Notes under the pieces: model-generated | Database searches by the model: none | What the model saw: only the letters and a program-made list of their open reading frames with translations | Told to the model about the DNA's origin: nothing | Translations under genes and position numbers: made by a program | Shown here: piece after piece, positions 11,093 to 23,286 of the stretch | How positions within the stretch are numbered: the stretch's first letter is position 1 | Layout: each line of letters starts with the position of its first letter | Source: Moniliella sp. 'wahieum' | Lineage: Eukaryota; Basidiomycota; Moniliellomycetes; Moniliellales; Moniliellaceae | Reading direction: 5' to 3' | Assembly: GCA_003971905.1 (NCBI GenBank) | Contig: RSEE01000016.1 | Span: 558,001-622,000 of the forward strand | DNA length: 64,000 bases

Positions 11093-13006
11093 GCGGGCGG
11101 TTGGTGGCAGCAAGAGAAGGCGGCGGCGGTAGTAGCAGGGAAGCGGGTGGGAGTGGAGTAGGTGGCGTAGAACGGGAAGGAAGAGACGGAGAAGCGGTGG
11201 CGTGGTGGCGGCCGAGCAAGCCGAGGGCCTACCTGTCTTGCTGCGTCTGAGTCGCTCGAAAAGGGGCGGCAAGACTGAGACTCAGTTGCGTACTGAGACT
11301 GGGTATCGGGAGGCTGGCGGCCGAGTATAAAACTGTGATAGCCCACACTGGCCCGCTGCCGGGTTTATCCACAGCGGACAGCTGCTATTTGCGAGTGCTA
11401 CGGCCTGCTACGGCTTGCTACGGCAGGCCCCATAGCATGCAACACGCACTAAGGGCATCCGTCCCAGCTCCCGCGACCCTGGATGCTGAGTCGCTGACAC
11501 ACCGATGCAAGAGATTGGCAGTTACGTGTGTGATGTACAACGCGGTTACCCTGTCCGCATGGCGAGGGGGCAGTCGAAACGCTGAGCATGCTCAGCGGTT
11601 CTGGCCCCCAGAGGTGTTCTGTTAGATCGATGCTATTTCTCCGACCTCCCAATTCTACCGCCCTTTTGCTTGCTCTCTCTTGGCCATCTGTCTGGTGCCC
11701 ATCACTCAGCCAGCACTCAGTACTACTCAGTAGTACCCAGTACTCAGTACTCAGTTACAGTAGTACTCTCAGACATACTCTTCAGTGTATCGGCGCCAGC
11801 GCAACACTGGCGTTACAGGGGGTTAGACCTATTGCCGCGTTCCCTTACTTTTTACATGCCGTCGGCCCCTCGCACGTGCGTGGGCCGGGCCATTCCTCTC
11901 AGCCATTCCATCCGTCGTACAACGCGCAACGGCCAGCGGCCAACACTCAGCCTGAGCGTTTCCCCATGGCCCCTGAGCGCCTGAGCGCCTGAGCGCCTCA
12001 GGGAGACATGGGATCTGTGAGATCTGAGATCGGAGAGTGAATTGCCATGCATATGCTACTATCACATTGTCACTTACTGTGGCCATGTGTACGCGAGGGT
12101 TGGCGCTGGTTATTCTGGTTGTTTGGCTGCATAGGCGCTAGGTCCCAGGTTGGGTGCCGGCGGAATATCTCTTAGACTGACGCAAAGCTCGGGGCGATCT
12201 GCGCCGTGCACAGGAAACGGCTGGGCCGGGCGAAGTGGCCAAAATCGCATGACTTTGGAGGTGTCGTGTCGAGAGCAGCACAGAGCTCTATCCCCCCGCA
12301 CACCCCTGCCGCACTGCCCACCTGCCTCTCACCCGCTCGGATTTCCCGGATATGCCATATTTCAAATTGCAATCGTCCGCGATGCATCATCGATCCATGA
12401 TTCTCGACTGTAGCCGCCCCATCGGCCTCACGGACGCATACCAACAGCTGCATGTACGAATCCACCCTGTTCGAACCTCTTCAGCGCATCGAGCTTGGGC
12501 TCCCAGCTCCCCAGGCTCACACCCGTCATCCAGCCCTCGAAACTCACAGAGCTTCAGAGGGCCAGGCCTCTCACAGCGGGGCTCTCACATCGTCACACCT
12601 CCGTCACACCTGCAACGTTGACTGTGACATGTGAGGCCTGAGGCTCAGGCGCTCAGGCCTGAGGCGTTGTTGCATGTGACTAAGAGCTGCTGAGCGCTCG
12701 CTGAGCGCTGAGCCCCAACCAATGGCAACCGGTACCTTCCCCACGATTCAAGTTCTGACGCGGATGCCTGTCAGAGAGTCAGTAGTCAGAAGCGCGTTGG
12801 CACATCTTGTTGCTCCGCGTTCCCTCTCCTCCACCTCCGGCAAGTTCCTTTTTAGGGAAGGAGAGGCGATGATGGTGGTCGCATTCTAAAGAGGAGACCG
12901 TCAGGGGCTCAACATATGGGAGTCGCGTAGAACAGTGTGGAAGGGAGGTGATTTGTCAGATTGCTTACGCGCTGATACTTTTTGCACTAACAGTGTCACC
13001 ATGTCA
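11093..13006. other. Intergenic stretch rich in palindromic words
   Basis: No gene seen. 11704-11760 is a dense run of CAGTACTCAG words. 11968-12000 has three CTGAGCGC repeats. 12008-12030 has AGATCTGAGATC words, and 12630-12715 alternates GCCTGAGGC and GAGCGCTGAG. The promoter of the SREBP gene should lie in the first few hundred bases; no TATA box stands out there. Confidence 0.5.
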
Positions 13007-13297
13007 CTACTCTGCACGGTGGATCTTGAATTCCATGATGCATGTGATGTGGTTTCCGTACCGTAGGCCTCTCGAGGAGAGACTGTGCACAACAGACGGA
13101 AGCAGGAAATGTCCCGCACTGTGAGGGGGGCATTTCTCCCACTCAATACGCAGATATTCAGGCCTTTCTTGTGCTGTGATGTGCATGATGGCGATGATCA
13201 TTGTCACAATCGGGGCTAAGGCGAGGGAGACCAGAATCGGGACTAGGCCAAGGGGTGTAGCAACCGTTCGTGAGGAAGAAGCAAGAACAGAGGACAT
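13007..13297 (-). CDS. Possible small single-pass membrane protein
   Basis: A 96-codon frame starts at an ATG directly after a pyrimidine-rich leader, the same context seen at well-supported starts in this window. Residues 15-42 form one strong hydrophobic segment (LGLVPILVSLALAPIVTMII), followed by a hydrophilic tail. There is no family match. The tail could be altered by an unrecognised intron, since a second frame (12901-13146) is also open nearby. It stands alone between intergenic repeats, which lowers confidence. Confidence 0.35.
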   Translation of the reverse strand: MSSVLASSSRTVATPLGLVPILVSLALAPIVTMIIAIMHITAQERPEYLRIEWEKCPPHSAGHFLLPSVVHSLSSRGLRYGNHITCIMEFKIHRAE

Positions 13298-14019
13298 GGT
13301 GCGAAGTGGAAGAAACAGGGAAAGAGCAAGACGCTCGGGACGAAGAAACTGGAAATGGGAGCGAGATCAGCCAAACTATATGATGGAGACATCCCGGGTT
13401 GTCGAAAAAGGCCAGTTCATTCAACAGTTCTGCCTTGATAAACTGCGGATCAAGATGAGACGGTCCAGGTAACAATCGCCCCCTCTCTCTTGATTTGTGT
13501 ATAATGGCGAATTGCTGGCGGGTCGTGTCACCGTCGCTACTAAGAAGTCGAACTTGTGCAATGTCATGGGTACATCCTCACAAGACTTTCTTCCGAAAAG
13601 GCAGTAGAACCACTGTCGCCCTTTCAACGTCTAGGTGGTCCTCTGGCTCCAACGCGCTCACAGAGCTTCGATCTTCATATATACTAGCAGTCAACCCCCA
13701 CAGCGAAATGTCGTTACAGTCCACGTGGTGGAACGGAGGAGGAACTTCTTCCACAAATATAGCCGTGGATGATCTTGAGGTTCCCGCCAATAGGTAGAGT
13801 GTGCCCCTGTCACTGCCAGAAGATGTCTTGCTGATATGATCTCCATGCAGGGTGCGACAATATGGACGTCGTACGTGAGATGGACGACGACGCATAATAA
13901 CGGGGGCTTCTTGGGGATGTGGTCAACGTGGTGTTGATTCTGAACCAAAAACACGGACCGCACAAGACACCGCACAACACAGAAGGTCATCTTCTCTTGT
14001 TCTCATTTTTTTGGATTTG
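13298..14019. other. Intergenic stretch with weak open frames
   Basis: Minus-strand frames at 13578-13895 and 13691-13990 are open and include protein-like patches (for example EDRSSVSALEPEDHLDVER). They lack starts, splice partners and known domains, so I leave them uncalled. Confidence 0.35.
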
Positions 14020-14325
14020 GGCTTAGTCGCCTCCGCTGTTGAGCCACCGCGGATGGCCCGTCTGTTTTGGCCAACCTCTCCTCCTCAGTCGCATAGGAGT
14101 TCCGTTGTTTTGTCGCTTCTGTTTTTCTTGGTTCCGCAACCATATAGCCCCTGTGGTGGCGAAAAGACCGACAGAGTTGTATGTTGGCTGGTGCTTCCGC
14201 ATTAGTTGAAGTTCCTTTGTATACTTAGGCGTTCCTGGCTGGCTTAGTCCACCACCATCAGTGCGATTGCATCACCCTCGAGGACCATTTGGATGTTGTT
14301 GGCACGCATCCTCAGGCCACAGGCC
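14020..14325 (+). repeat. Dispersed repeat A, copy 2
   Basis: This copy shares ordered blocks with 23780-24060: GGAGTTCCGTTGTTTT, a GGTTCCGCAACC-like block, CCTGTGGTGGCG, TAGGCGTT, GGCTTAG, and the final CAGTGCGATTGCATCACCCT. It has extra sequence relative to copy 3 between the CCTGTGG and TAGGCGTT blocks. It is old, by divergence. No coding capacity or element class could be assigned. Confidence 0.65.
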
Positions 14326-14775
14326 TCACGAAGGACATAAAATATGGCGTACAGGTTAGCAGGCCTCGTTGAATCGTTCACCGGTGGCGGTTTGTGCATG
14401 ATAGTCACCTCCGTCTTTGTTGTGACGTCAGCGCATCATCCGCTGCAGGCTCGGACGGCCAGCCACGGCCGAGGGCGGGGTTTCGTATGCCGACGTCCGG
14501 CCTCTCTGGGGCTCTCCAGGCTCTCCAGGGCACTCTCCGCCTCCTCCAAGCAGTCGAATCACGGCCAGGGATCGGTATTGCGAGCCCGTCGTCCGGAGTC
14601 TCGGGCGAACAAACGGCGAACGGCCAACCGCGTACCGCCTATCTCGATCTCCGCCATATCTCCCCCGAGGCCTCTCTCTCAGTGCTATACACACATTGTC
14701 CGCTGCCGAGAGACGAGTATTCTGCAGTGCCCTCGCATGTTCCACTCTCCTGTGCCTTCGCCATAGTGGGTTTTG

Positions 14776-14782
14776 TATAAAA
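14776..14782 (+). promoter_or_regulatory. TATA box of the Ohr gene
   Basis: A TATAAAA sits 98 nt before the Ohr start codon, followed by a pyrimidine-rich leader. Confidence 0.55.
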
Positions 14783-14879
14783 GGTAAGCCCCCAATGGCC
14801 CATCGGTTGTTTCCTTTCACCATCGTTCCCCACTCCCCGCTCCCACACCGTTCTCGTCGCCGCTTTTCCCATCTCAACC

Positions 14880-15459
14880 ATGCTTGCTCGCATTGCTCCC
14901 ACCGTTCGCCCGGCCGTTCGTGCCGCTATGCGCCCTGCGATTGCCGCCCGCGGCATCGCTACGCTCGATTCGGTTGTGTACACGGCCAAGGCTGAGGCTT
15001 CGGGCCTCGGCCGTAATGGTCGTGTTGTGGTCCCCGAGGCCAACTTTGACTTCCAACTGGCGTAAGCATTTCTCAATCCCATCTCTTTACTTGCCCTGTG
15101 TCCTGACCTTAACTCTGCCTTGACGCGATTGCAGTATTCCCAAGGCAATGGGCGGTACTGGAGAAGGTACCAACCCCGAGCAACTCTTCAGCGCGGGGTG
15201 GAGCTCCTGCTTCCTTTCAGCACTGCAGTTCGGGGCCCGGACCAACAAACTGAAGGTCCCCGAAGACCTCAAGATCCGTGTAGAGGCCCACATGGGCAAG
15301 CCTTCCGATGGCTCTGCCTTTGGCCTTGGCGCCGACATTTACGCTGAGTCTGCCTCGACTGATGTTGAGGCGATTAAGAAGCTTATGGAGATTGCCCATA
15401 GCATCTGCCCCTACTCTCGGGCTACTCGGGGAAACATTGAGGTCAAGCTTCACCCGTAA
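14880..15459 (+). CDS. Organic hydroperoxide resistance protein (Ohr/OsmC family), mitochondrial
   Basis: Exons 14880-15061 and 15135-15459, joined across a 73-nt intron (GTAAGC...TTGCAG), give 168 residues with an intact frame. Residues 1-28 are Arg/Ala-rich without acidic residues, a typical mitochondrial presequence. The Ohr core follows: the first reactive Cys is at about 86 (GWSSCFLSAL) and the second at about 152 (HSICPYSRATRGN). The family reduces organic hydroperoxides through this Cys pair using a lipoylated or thiol donor (family knowledge). Length and both Cys positions fit Ohr better than OsmC. It is transcribed away from the Ctf8/SOG2 block. Confidence 0.92.
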
Positions 15460-16386
15460 AGTGTGGTATTCACCATTCCTTGTTTGAAGCATGCAATCAT
15501 CCTATTCCCATCGATATTCAACACAAACATAGGTCCTTTCGTCAATATAATTGTTGACTGTAGTATAGTGACCATCACAACGTTGACAAGAGTGTGTGAT
15601 ACAATAGTCTCTGCCTGTCGTAGTTGTTGGCGTTAAACTCTCCTCCTATACATAAGACGATGAGGGAGGGAGAGGGGTGGTGCAAACACAGAGTGGAGAT
15701 TGTCGGAGCGGTTTAGTTGCGGGATTTGTCAGTCCTGCTGTAATGCTTTGGTCAGTGAATATCGAGAACTGTCTTCAAGCTTTTATCCATCAAGATGTGT
15801 GTTTGTATTGGATCTAGGCCAGTGCATTTCGAGATTTTGGCGAGTGTGGAGCTTAGACAGGTGGCACTTAACTCTCCTTAGCAATCACCCGCTTTTCGGC
15901 CAGAGGTAGTATCGAGATTTTTTCTACCGACTTTAAACTGGACATTGGAACCAACTGATGGTGCAGGTAGGTGACAACGAAATGAAGCTCGCGCCAGGGG
16001 TTGAACCTTCCTAATTATCGTCTCTTAGCAATGAGAAGATGCGCCGGGCTTGGGTACAGCATGCAGGGATGCACTCATCAGCATACGGAGAACATGTTCC
16101 GCCCACACCACCCTATTTCCCTGGTAGGGAGAGGGGGCTGTTGAACCAGGCTTGGATCCAGCCTGATTCCTCTGGATCGCTTGCCGGTACGAGTGTAGAC
16201 CCAATCGATCCATGGCGAGCACTGGCATCCCGGTTCCCTCCCGAGGCGCACGTTCGGCACCGTCCACCCTCTCCCAGCAGGAGAGCTGGGCACCCAACAT
16301 AGGATTTACTACCTAAGCACACCAAACGTTGGTATTCCTGCAATCCTACCTATATATCTCCGCAGTACAATACCCGCCTAAAGAGC
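15460..16386. other. Intergenic stretch
   Basis: The 3' region of the Ohr gene followed by unremarkable sequence. Short frames at 16025-16300 overlap on both strands and have no protein-like signal. A GGTTCAACCCC at about 15995-16005 (minus strand) resembles a tRNA B box but has no tRNA around it. Confidence 0.45.
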
Positions 16387-17150
16387 TCAAGTGAAAGTGC
16401 CATAAGAGTGCAGTGGATCATGCAGCTTAGATTGAGAGGACCGGAGTCTAGTAAACGATGGGTTCGGGGCGTTTGGAAAAGACGTTTTTTTGCGGATCAA
16501 TGCGACCACCTCGTAGTAGGTAGGGGTGGAGGATAAATTATCGTCCTCTACTTGCGGCACGTCCGACACCTCGTTGGGAACGTCACCCATACGTGACGGG
16601 GACGAGGAAAAATCTACCGCGTCCGAGTAGGGGGCAGCTGGTTTCCGGGGAGTGCTCAATGGGCTAGAGCGAAGCACCTTTCTTCCTCCACATCCTTTGG
16701 TTCCGGGGAAGAAGGTGCTTTCCGGACTCGTTTTCGCTGGGGCTCATCTTGCTGAGGTTTCACTTTTCTCCTTTCTTTTGGAGCAGAGCACGGCCAGTGG
16801 TTTTTGCAGGGAGACAACTTTGCCTTCGAGCCTGTGCCGCGAGATCGTGAGGATCGGATGCTCCTGGGAAGTAATTGTGAGAAGGTGGACGAAAGAATCA
16901 AAAGGATACATACCGAAAACGTCTTTTCCCAGCTCAAAGATCCGATGATATGAGCAGGAGCCAGCTGGTCGGGTGCGTCGTCGTCGTAAGCTTCGTTCTG
17001 ACCCGTGCCGTCGATGTCGAAACTGCCTTGAATCTCGATGAGAATCGGTTCACCCTGGGGCGCCATCTGTGCCAGTTGAGTGGGAACAGTGGCAGGAAAG
17101 GTGGTGGGCTTCCCACGGGGGTCGACCGGGATGTGGATGTGGATGCGCAT
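16387..17150 (-). CDS. Ctf8-like subunit of the alternative clamp loader
   Basis: The start at 17150 gives MRIHIHIPVD. Exon 1 ends at 16914 and exon 2 starts at 16863 (50-nt intron, GTATGT...CCCAG). Exon 1 carries LIEIQGSFDI and a late IIGSL, and exon 2 carries HRLEGKVVSLQKPLAVL. This pattern (ELQG...G.L...LEGKVV.L.KPLAVL) is the Ctf8 core, the small partner of Ctf18 and Dcc1 in sister-chromatid cohesion (family knowledge). After the core the frame breaks near 16770 (an A-rich run) and again near 16675. The reading frames between encode a basic, Pro/Ser/Asp-rich tail of about 125 residues, longer than usual for the family. If the second break is not an error, the protein stops at 16656. Confidence 0.7.
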
Positions 17151-17534
17151 CGTTGGTGGTGCCAAGGGAACAAGCGAACAATTGTGGCGCGGGCAAGTAC
17201 GCGTGATTCGTGAGTGAACGACGCGGCGCGACCTGGCGCGACGTGGATGCAATTTGCAATTCAGCTGCGCCCACCACCAACATTTCATTCTTGGCCCTGG
17301 ACAGCCCCCGTTGATTGCACCGCCTCCGCCCTTGTTCGGCTATGGCCCCCTCTGTATCGTTTGCGTAGTTGCGCCTCCATGCACACACGTACGATCCTAC
17401 AAGACAAAGTGCGGATTCTAGAATACGACAGGCCGTAACGGGTGACAGGAACAAACGAAGGTAGAGGGACCGAGCCGTGCAAAAGATGTGCCCTTGTTTA
17501 CCGATGAATTTCATTCTTTCGGTCGGCATCTCGT

Positions 17535-20500
17535 TCAAGGTGCCTGAGCGACAAGGGCGGCCGTCGAGTACATCTTATCCGGGGAAAGGAAGTGCATGTG
17601 GATCATCAGCTCATGGCAGGTGCTCGTCAGCCCCCCCAGCGTGCGCAATGTGTCCGGGGAAAAACTGTAGTCGGGCGAGAGGGTCTTGATGACGGTCGAG
17701 ATCCCCACAATCTGTCGCACCAGCCGATTTGCCTCTTCCCAAAGCCGATCCACGGGAGCGTCGCGCTCGCCAGGCGTACGACGCGGCGTCATACTGCATT
17801 CTTGCCATGTTGAACGCAGAAGCCCCGTCAAACGATCACACTCCATCGCCTTGGATCGGAGCGAAGCCAGAAGCATCCCGACGCGAGCGTCTCGCAAACC
17901 ACCAGCAGGAGTGCTAGATCGTGGCGACCGCCCAGGGCTCGTCCCCCTGCTGGGGAGTCACTGTCCGGAAGAGCAAGCGATAGCCGGACCTGAGACTCCT
18001 TATTAGTAAAGTGCTGAATGTCCTCGTCTAATGCTGGGCCCAATAAGTTAGCCCATGCCGTGGCCGAGGTCATGGTGACCTTGTCCACCAAATTCAGTAG
18101 GTGGCTGTCCAGATCATCTGTCGGTTCGACTTGGTCCGAGCCCGAGAGGGATGCTGGAGCACGGCGCCGTCCTTCTTGTGGAGGTGAAGATCGTTCCTCT
18201 TTGAAGTCCGTCAGCTCGGTGCTGTGCAGGCTACTGATCGACCCGACCCGAGTCCCATCTTCATACACCAACTGACCTGTTCTGGTCCGGACAAATCCAC
18301 TCCTCTTCCGCGCCCGGGATGGCGCAGGTGGCTCTGCCAGACTTTCCCTGGACGACCCAGCGTCAAGCCATTCAGCGGAAGAGTTGCTGATACCTTGAGA
18401 ATGATACGGCCCCATGGTTGGCCTTCGAACCAGAGCTTGTGCCGGTGGGCTCGGACTTACTCGATCCTCCACCTTGAAGGGGGTGTGAGACTTGGGGGAT
18501 GAAGAGGATATGATGGACTGTTCGCTTATTGTGGCCAAAGTATTGTCCAACTTGTCTGCCCGCAAGGGCACCAACGTGGTGTCAGCGCGCAGATAGGCCT
18601 GGACCGACTCCATGTCGGGCTTGATTGCAAACCAGCAATTGCTACTCGACGCAGCTGCCATAAAGCATCATGAGAAATGCTCGGGTCAGACGCACGTCGG
18701 CTGTTTGCTGAAGTGGTTTGAGCTGCAGCTGCAACACCGATGTCACTCGCTTAAATGTGGATAGTGAATCGCGGCAGGCGATCAGAACAAGGCGTACAAC
18801 TTGCATATGCTCTGAATCGGTGGTCGAGGCCGTGCGCGCAACCGAGTCAAAGCGATCCAAAGCACGAATGAGTCCTGTCATTGAAGTGCTCGCCACCTCA
18901 AGGATCTTGTGGAATTGGAGGGAGATGCGTTCGTCCAGGGTCAACGAAACGTACTGCTTCAACGCCGAGTGGATCTGACTTAGTGAGAAGAGGAGTCCGC
19001 GCGTCCCATCGACAAAACGCAAAACAGGAGTGGGAATCGTTTTGGTTGCCAGAGGCATAGGCATGGCCGAGAAACGCTTAAAGTACGAGTTGCGTTCTGT
19101 GTCGATAGACTTTCCTCGTCCATGCGTTAAAGGGTTAGACGGTGTGGCAGAACGAACTTGAGTAACGGGAACGACCTTGCGGATCCCACTCGTATCCGAT
19201 TCAGCCATGCTCCCTGTATGTGAGTGATTAGAGGGAGGATGGCAAGGTGGGCAAAGAAGGCGTGAAACCCATGGAGAGCAGTCGGCTGACTGAGTCGGAC
19301 GGGGAATGCGAGGTAGATGAGGATGTCGTAGCGCTTGAGGCCAAGCTCAACTTGCGCAGGCCTTGTGGCAGCTGTCGTGGGGGCGGGTGTGGATCGGGAG
19401 GTGGAGAACGGACGGAGTGAATCGAGGTAGAGTAAGGTGTCATATCAGGGCATCGGCCAAGGACTTGACCGATCCCCCTGCGCTATGACTCGACCCATGC
19501 AAAGATGAGGACGAAGAAGCGGCACTGGGATGATGAGTATGCTCAGGGGCCAAGATGGCCTCGCCCATAGTGGGTGTGACCATTTGTTCGACCGCGTCAT
19601 TTGTAAGAGATGCATCGGCCAATTCCCCTGTTTGGGAGGGGTGTTGGGGTTCAATTGGAAAGGCTGAATTGGCGGACCCATCTTGACCAGAAAAGTGGGC
19701 GCGCGGCGTCGGGACTCAGGAAATTGATCCTCCGATAATGATTTGCGCAATTCAGGCCCTGTAACTGGTTCCGGTCCAGGTGTACGCGGGGCTCGAGTGG
19801 AAGTGCTAGAGGACAAAGAGACGATGGAAGCTCCCCCTTGTGAACCTCCTATGTTCGGGTGTGCAGTCGGCGTAGATCCTAGTGGGGGCGAGTCGGCTCG
19901 GGTGGCTGATTCATCCCCATGCCGATTGCGGCGGGGAAAAGCCCATCCTGAAGACGATTATTTAGGAAGACTGCCTGTCGATGTGGAGGAAATACTAGAC
20001 TCATTCCTCCTGTGGGCTCGGGAACGGGCCCAACGGGAAAATCCGAGACGGGGACAGGGGGAAGTGGGTCATCCAACGGGGAGTTGGCCAATTGGGTGAG
20101 GGTAGGTGGACCTTCACCCGGCGGAAACTCCGGGGCTGGGGAAAAGGTGCCTCGATCCACTGATTGGGTGTGGATTCCAAGGACGGGGTAGCAGTAGATG
20201 GTCGTGTTGGGGGTTGAATGGGAGGGATCAGAGCAGGTTCAGGTGTTTCCGAGGTTGGGGGAGGAGTGTAAAACCGCTCACCGCCAACACCATTGTCGAT
20301 TAACTGGGACATGCCATGCTCTGTCTCAAACGACTGAGACTTGTACGAAGATGTGGCTGACGTACCCTCGGGAAGAGAGGAAACAGTACTCGAGATACTG
20401 GCTTGGGATGTCATGGCTACCGGTGCAGCAAAGGGGGATTTGCGCGCTGAATCGCCTCCTTTTGGGACTGGAGGGGGTAGGGGACGAGAGGGTAGAGCAT

Positions 20501-21331
20501 GAGGTATATCGCGCGAATGAGAAGATCCATCGCGATCAGCTGTGATCGAAAACGAGGATGTGAGCTTGCCAGCCAAGGGGAAAATGGAAGGGGGGACGTA
20601 CAGCTTTGTTGTTGCTCGATCCAGTGCTGCAGATGGCGAATCCAGGGCACCATAGCCTGCTCCTCCTTGCGGCGTTTCTCATCAGCGCGTTTGCGCATGA
20701 GAATAGAACGCTGACGGTCGGTCAAGGAATCCGCATTTGGCGGAAGTGGGGGCTCGGGGGTAGCCGGAGAAGTAGGCAATGTGGCAATAGCGGGTGGAGG
20801 CCAAACCAGTGGGTTTCTCTCGATGCGCAAAATGCGCAGGTGGGACATACGAGCAATGTACGGGGGAAGTTGCTTAAGACGGTTGCTCGAAATGGAGAGA
20901 ACGCGTAGGTTGAGAAGTGAGCCTGGGCGGCTGGGCATGGCTTTGATACGGTTGCGGCCAATGTCAAGGATTTCGAGGGCAGGGAGCTCGGTGATGACAG
21001 ACGGGAATACAGTGAGGGCGTTTGCGCGGATGTTGAGGTAGCGCAAACGGTCCAGATCAGCAAAGCGGGACGGGAGAGACGAGATGTGGTTGTAGCCGAG
21101 AGCGAGGCGAAGAACGTGGGGCTGCATCTGCTCGATGAGGTGGGGCGAGACGTGCTTGAGCTTGCGGTTGCACAGGTCGATTGTGTCGCTGGCGCCGTCA
21201 GGAAGGAGATCTTCATCGTCTGCGGGTGGCAGGGACGCGGTGGACGCGGCACTCTGTGCGTGGCGGGCGATGCGCCCGACATGGCGAGGGGCGGGACCGA
21301 GGTGGTGGTGGGGGTGGGGGTGGCTCGGCAT
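17535..21331 (-). CDS. SOG2: SOG2-like leucine-rich repeat protein of the RAM pathway
   Basis: The N-terminal 200 residues (about 21140-20740) hold leucine-rich repeats of the LxxLxxLxLxxNxLxxLP type (LRYLNIRANALTVFPSVI, LRVLSISSNRLKQLPPYI). They are followed by a basic region ending WIEQQQS and a 62-nt intron (20601-20540). Then come about 450 Pro/Ser-rich residues, and a helical C-terminal SOG2 domain starting near 19090 (RNSYFKRFSAMP) and ending at 17535. SOG2 acts with the NDR/LATS-type kinase Cbk1 and its partners in cell polarity and separation (family knowledge). Frame changes near 20150, 19850, 19620, 19440 and 17900 look like indels or short introns. A further intron ends just before the ATG-like GGAGCATGG at about 19212. 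The start is the first ATG of the LRR frame. Confidence 0.82.
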
Positions 21332-21759
21332 GGCGCCACAGGCAGGGTGGCAGTCGGCTTACGTACTGTGCTGGTGCCTGGCACTGGCACTGGCTGGGTG
21401 CTGGGTGCTGGCGGCGGCTGCTGGCGGCGGAGCGACCCGCGGTTGTCCGTCGCAGGCGGCATTCAGCGTTCACGCATGTGACGCGTGACTAGTGGCTAGC
21501 ACTGCTGTTCTGGTTCCGCGGGCAGCAGCTGAAATTTCAGGCCGACGCTCGATGCCCGATGCAAAAACCATGCGCTGCTTCTGCTCCGGCGCTTGAAGCT
21601 TCAATTCAAGCTCCAAGCCTCATCGATCTTCAACCATTGCAGCTTCAGCTCAAGCTTCAGCTTCAACTTCAACTTCAAGGCCCGACGTGAGCGCGCCAGC
21701 CGGAAGCCCAGGCCAACCAGAGCTCACCATCTCCTGCTCTCCCGCCAATTCGCCGTGTC

Positions 21760-22604
21760 ATGGCGATGCGTGCCTTCGCACCCCGCGCTTCCATTGTCCG
21801 CGCATCCCTCCTTCCACACCCCTTGCGATGCTCGCTCGGACCTCCGCTTCTCCGCCCAGTGAGCCCCGGCCCGGCCCCATTGCTGTCCCTGCCACCCGCC
21901 CTCGCATCGCTCTCGGCCCACCAGCCCAGCCTTTCGCCTCTGCATCTCGCCCGTGCTCACTACAGCACCTCCATCCCAACGCTGTCGTCGCTTCCGTCCA
22001 CCCCACCACCGTCTTCTTCTACGAAGCCGCCGACGCCTGATGAGGACGAAGCCAAGCCCCGAACAGTCAAAGAAAAACTCAAGTTTCTGTCCAAGCGATA
22101 CGGCTGGTGGGCTCTGTTCGTCTACATGCTCCTTTCCGCTGTCGATCTAAGCGGGATCTTCCTCTTGGTGCACACTCTTGGAGCTGAACATATCCGCAGC
22201 CTCGAGCATTCCTTCCGTACCCTCATTGGCTGGGAAAAAGACGAGAAGGATGAGCAAGCTACCGCCAAGCAGGTCGGCGCAGTTACTCACCTTCTCGGTA
22301 TTGAGGGCGGAAACGTCGAGCCGGGGGCTGCGAACAACGCCCCTGCTCGCCAGACAGCTGACGCTGGCACGGCTACCACTTCGCACGGTGCCGTCAACTC
22401 CACCATCTGGGCCGAATTCGTGTTGGCATACACGATTCACAAGACTCTCTTCCTCCGGTGCGCGTTATGGCTACTGCCGCTGTCCTGCCTAGCTTTGTTC
22501 GCCTCATGGTTCGTTGGGGTCTGGCCAAGCCTGCTGCTCAAGTCCGGCAGGCGGCTGTCAAGAGCAAAGCGAAAGCGGCAGCTGCGGCAGCAACCAAAAA
22601 GTAA
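21760..22604 (+). CDS. DUF1279 (FAM210-like) mitochondrial membrane protein
   Basis: The start MAMRAFAPRASIVRAS opens an Arg/Ser/Ala-rich presequence of about 80 residues that suggests mitochondrial import. The DUF1279 core follows: KEKLKFLSKRYGWWALFVYM with a first membrane segment (about residues 115-135), then an acidic loop, then WAEFVLAYTIHKTLFLR. After that codon the frame breaks (22458, missing G in a GG run). The next frame continues naturally with RVMATAAVLPSFVRLMVRWG and a Lys/Ala-rich end at 22604, as the family requires. Animal FAM210 proteins act in mitochondria (family knowledge); the precise function here is unknown. The gene is convergent with the DUF202 gene, with 150 nt between their ends. 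Confidence 0.8.
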
Positions 22605-22754
22605 ATACACCCTTTCTCGTCTATCTCAGTCGACTCTGGGGAGTTTACTTGTCGTTACACTACTTTTTTGTTCGAATCCAAATGTTGCGTTTGGATTCCA
22701 TTGCTACATTCACGCACGCGCACGGTACTCCTTGACTGTAGAAAGCATGTGGCG

Positions 22755-23286
22755 TCAGCAGATGAAGCACAAGTCCATGGCAGGAGACACACCTTTGTAC
22801 ACAAAGTTGACCAAGATGGCGATGAAAATGGCAGCGCAAATGAGGGAGGACCAATCAGTCATCCAGGGGTCCAGGGTACTTGCGTTTGATGAGCGAGACA
22901 CGGCGATGGTAGTTGGACAGTCCCCAAAGGAGTGTCGAAACCGCAATGAGAACGTAGACCGAACCAAATGTGCGGATAAAGGTGCTGTCGACTGGCTTGT
23001 AGGGCGAGGGGATCGGCTCCACACCAGGCTCCGACGGAAGCGAGTCGTCAGGCGCATGCTCAAAGAACGAAGCCGAGTTGAGCATTGCCAGGGCAAACGA
23101 GCCGATCAGGAGGGAGGCCCGGAGCCATGCAATCCACGTCCGCTCGTTGGCAAACCACACCTTGGCCTCAATCTTGGCTGGGCTGGGCTGCGGCTTCTTG
23201 GAAGGACGGCGGCGGGGAGCAGTGGCACCGTATGAGCTGCTCTCCCCGTTTTGCACCAGAGGTGCACGCTCAGAAGTGGAAGCCAT
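22755..23286 (-). CDS. DUF202-domain membrane protein (VTC1-like domain)
   Basis: The start at 23286 (MASTSERAPLVQ) is preferred over 23427 because the shorter N-terminus fits the family. The domain begins with KVWFANERTWIAWLR, the conserved DUF202 entry into helix 1 (GSFALAML). Helix 2 is SVYVLIAVSTLLWGL, then HRRVSLIKRKYPGPLDD. The frame breaks there (about 22860). The next frame supplies the expected third helix, SSLICAAIFIAILVNFVYKG. DUF202 domains occur in vacuolar transporter chaperone subunits and in stand-alone vacuolar proteins (family knowledge). This one lacks SPX or catalytic domains, so only a VTC1-like or accessory role can be inferred. Confidence 0.8.

Noticed and set aside
15990-16010. 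tRNA B-box-like GGTTCAACCCC on the minus strand
   Set aside because: No matching A box, no T-stem pairing and no acceptor stem around it.
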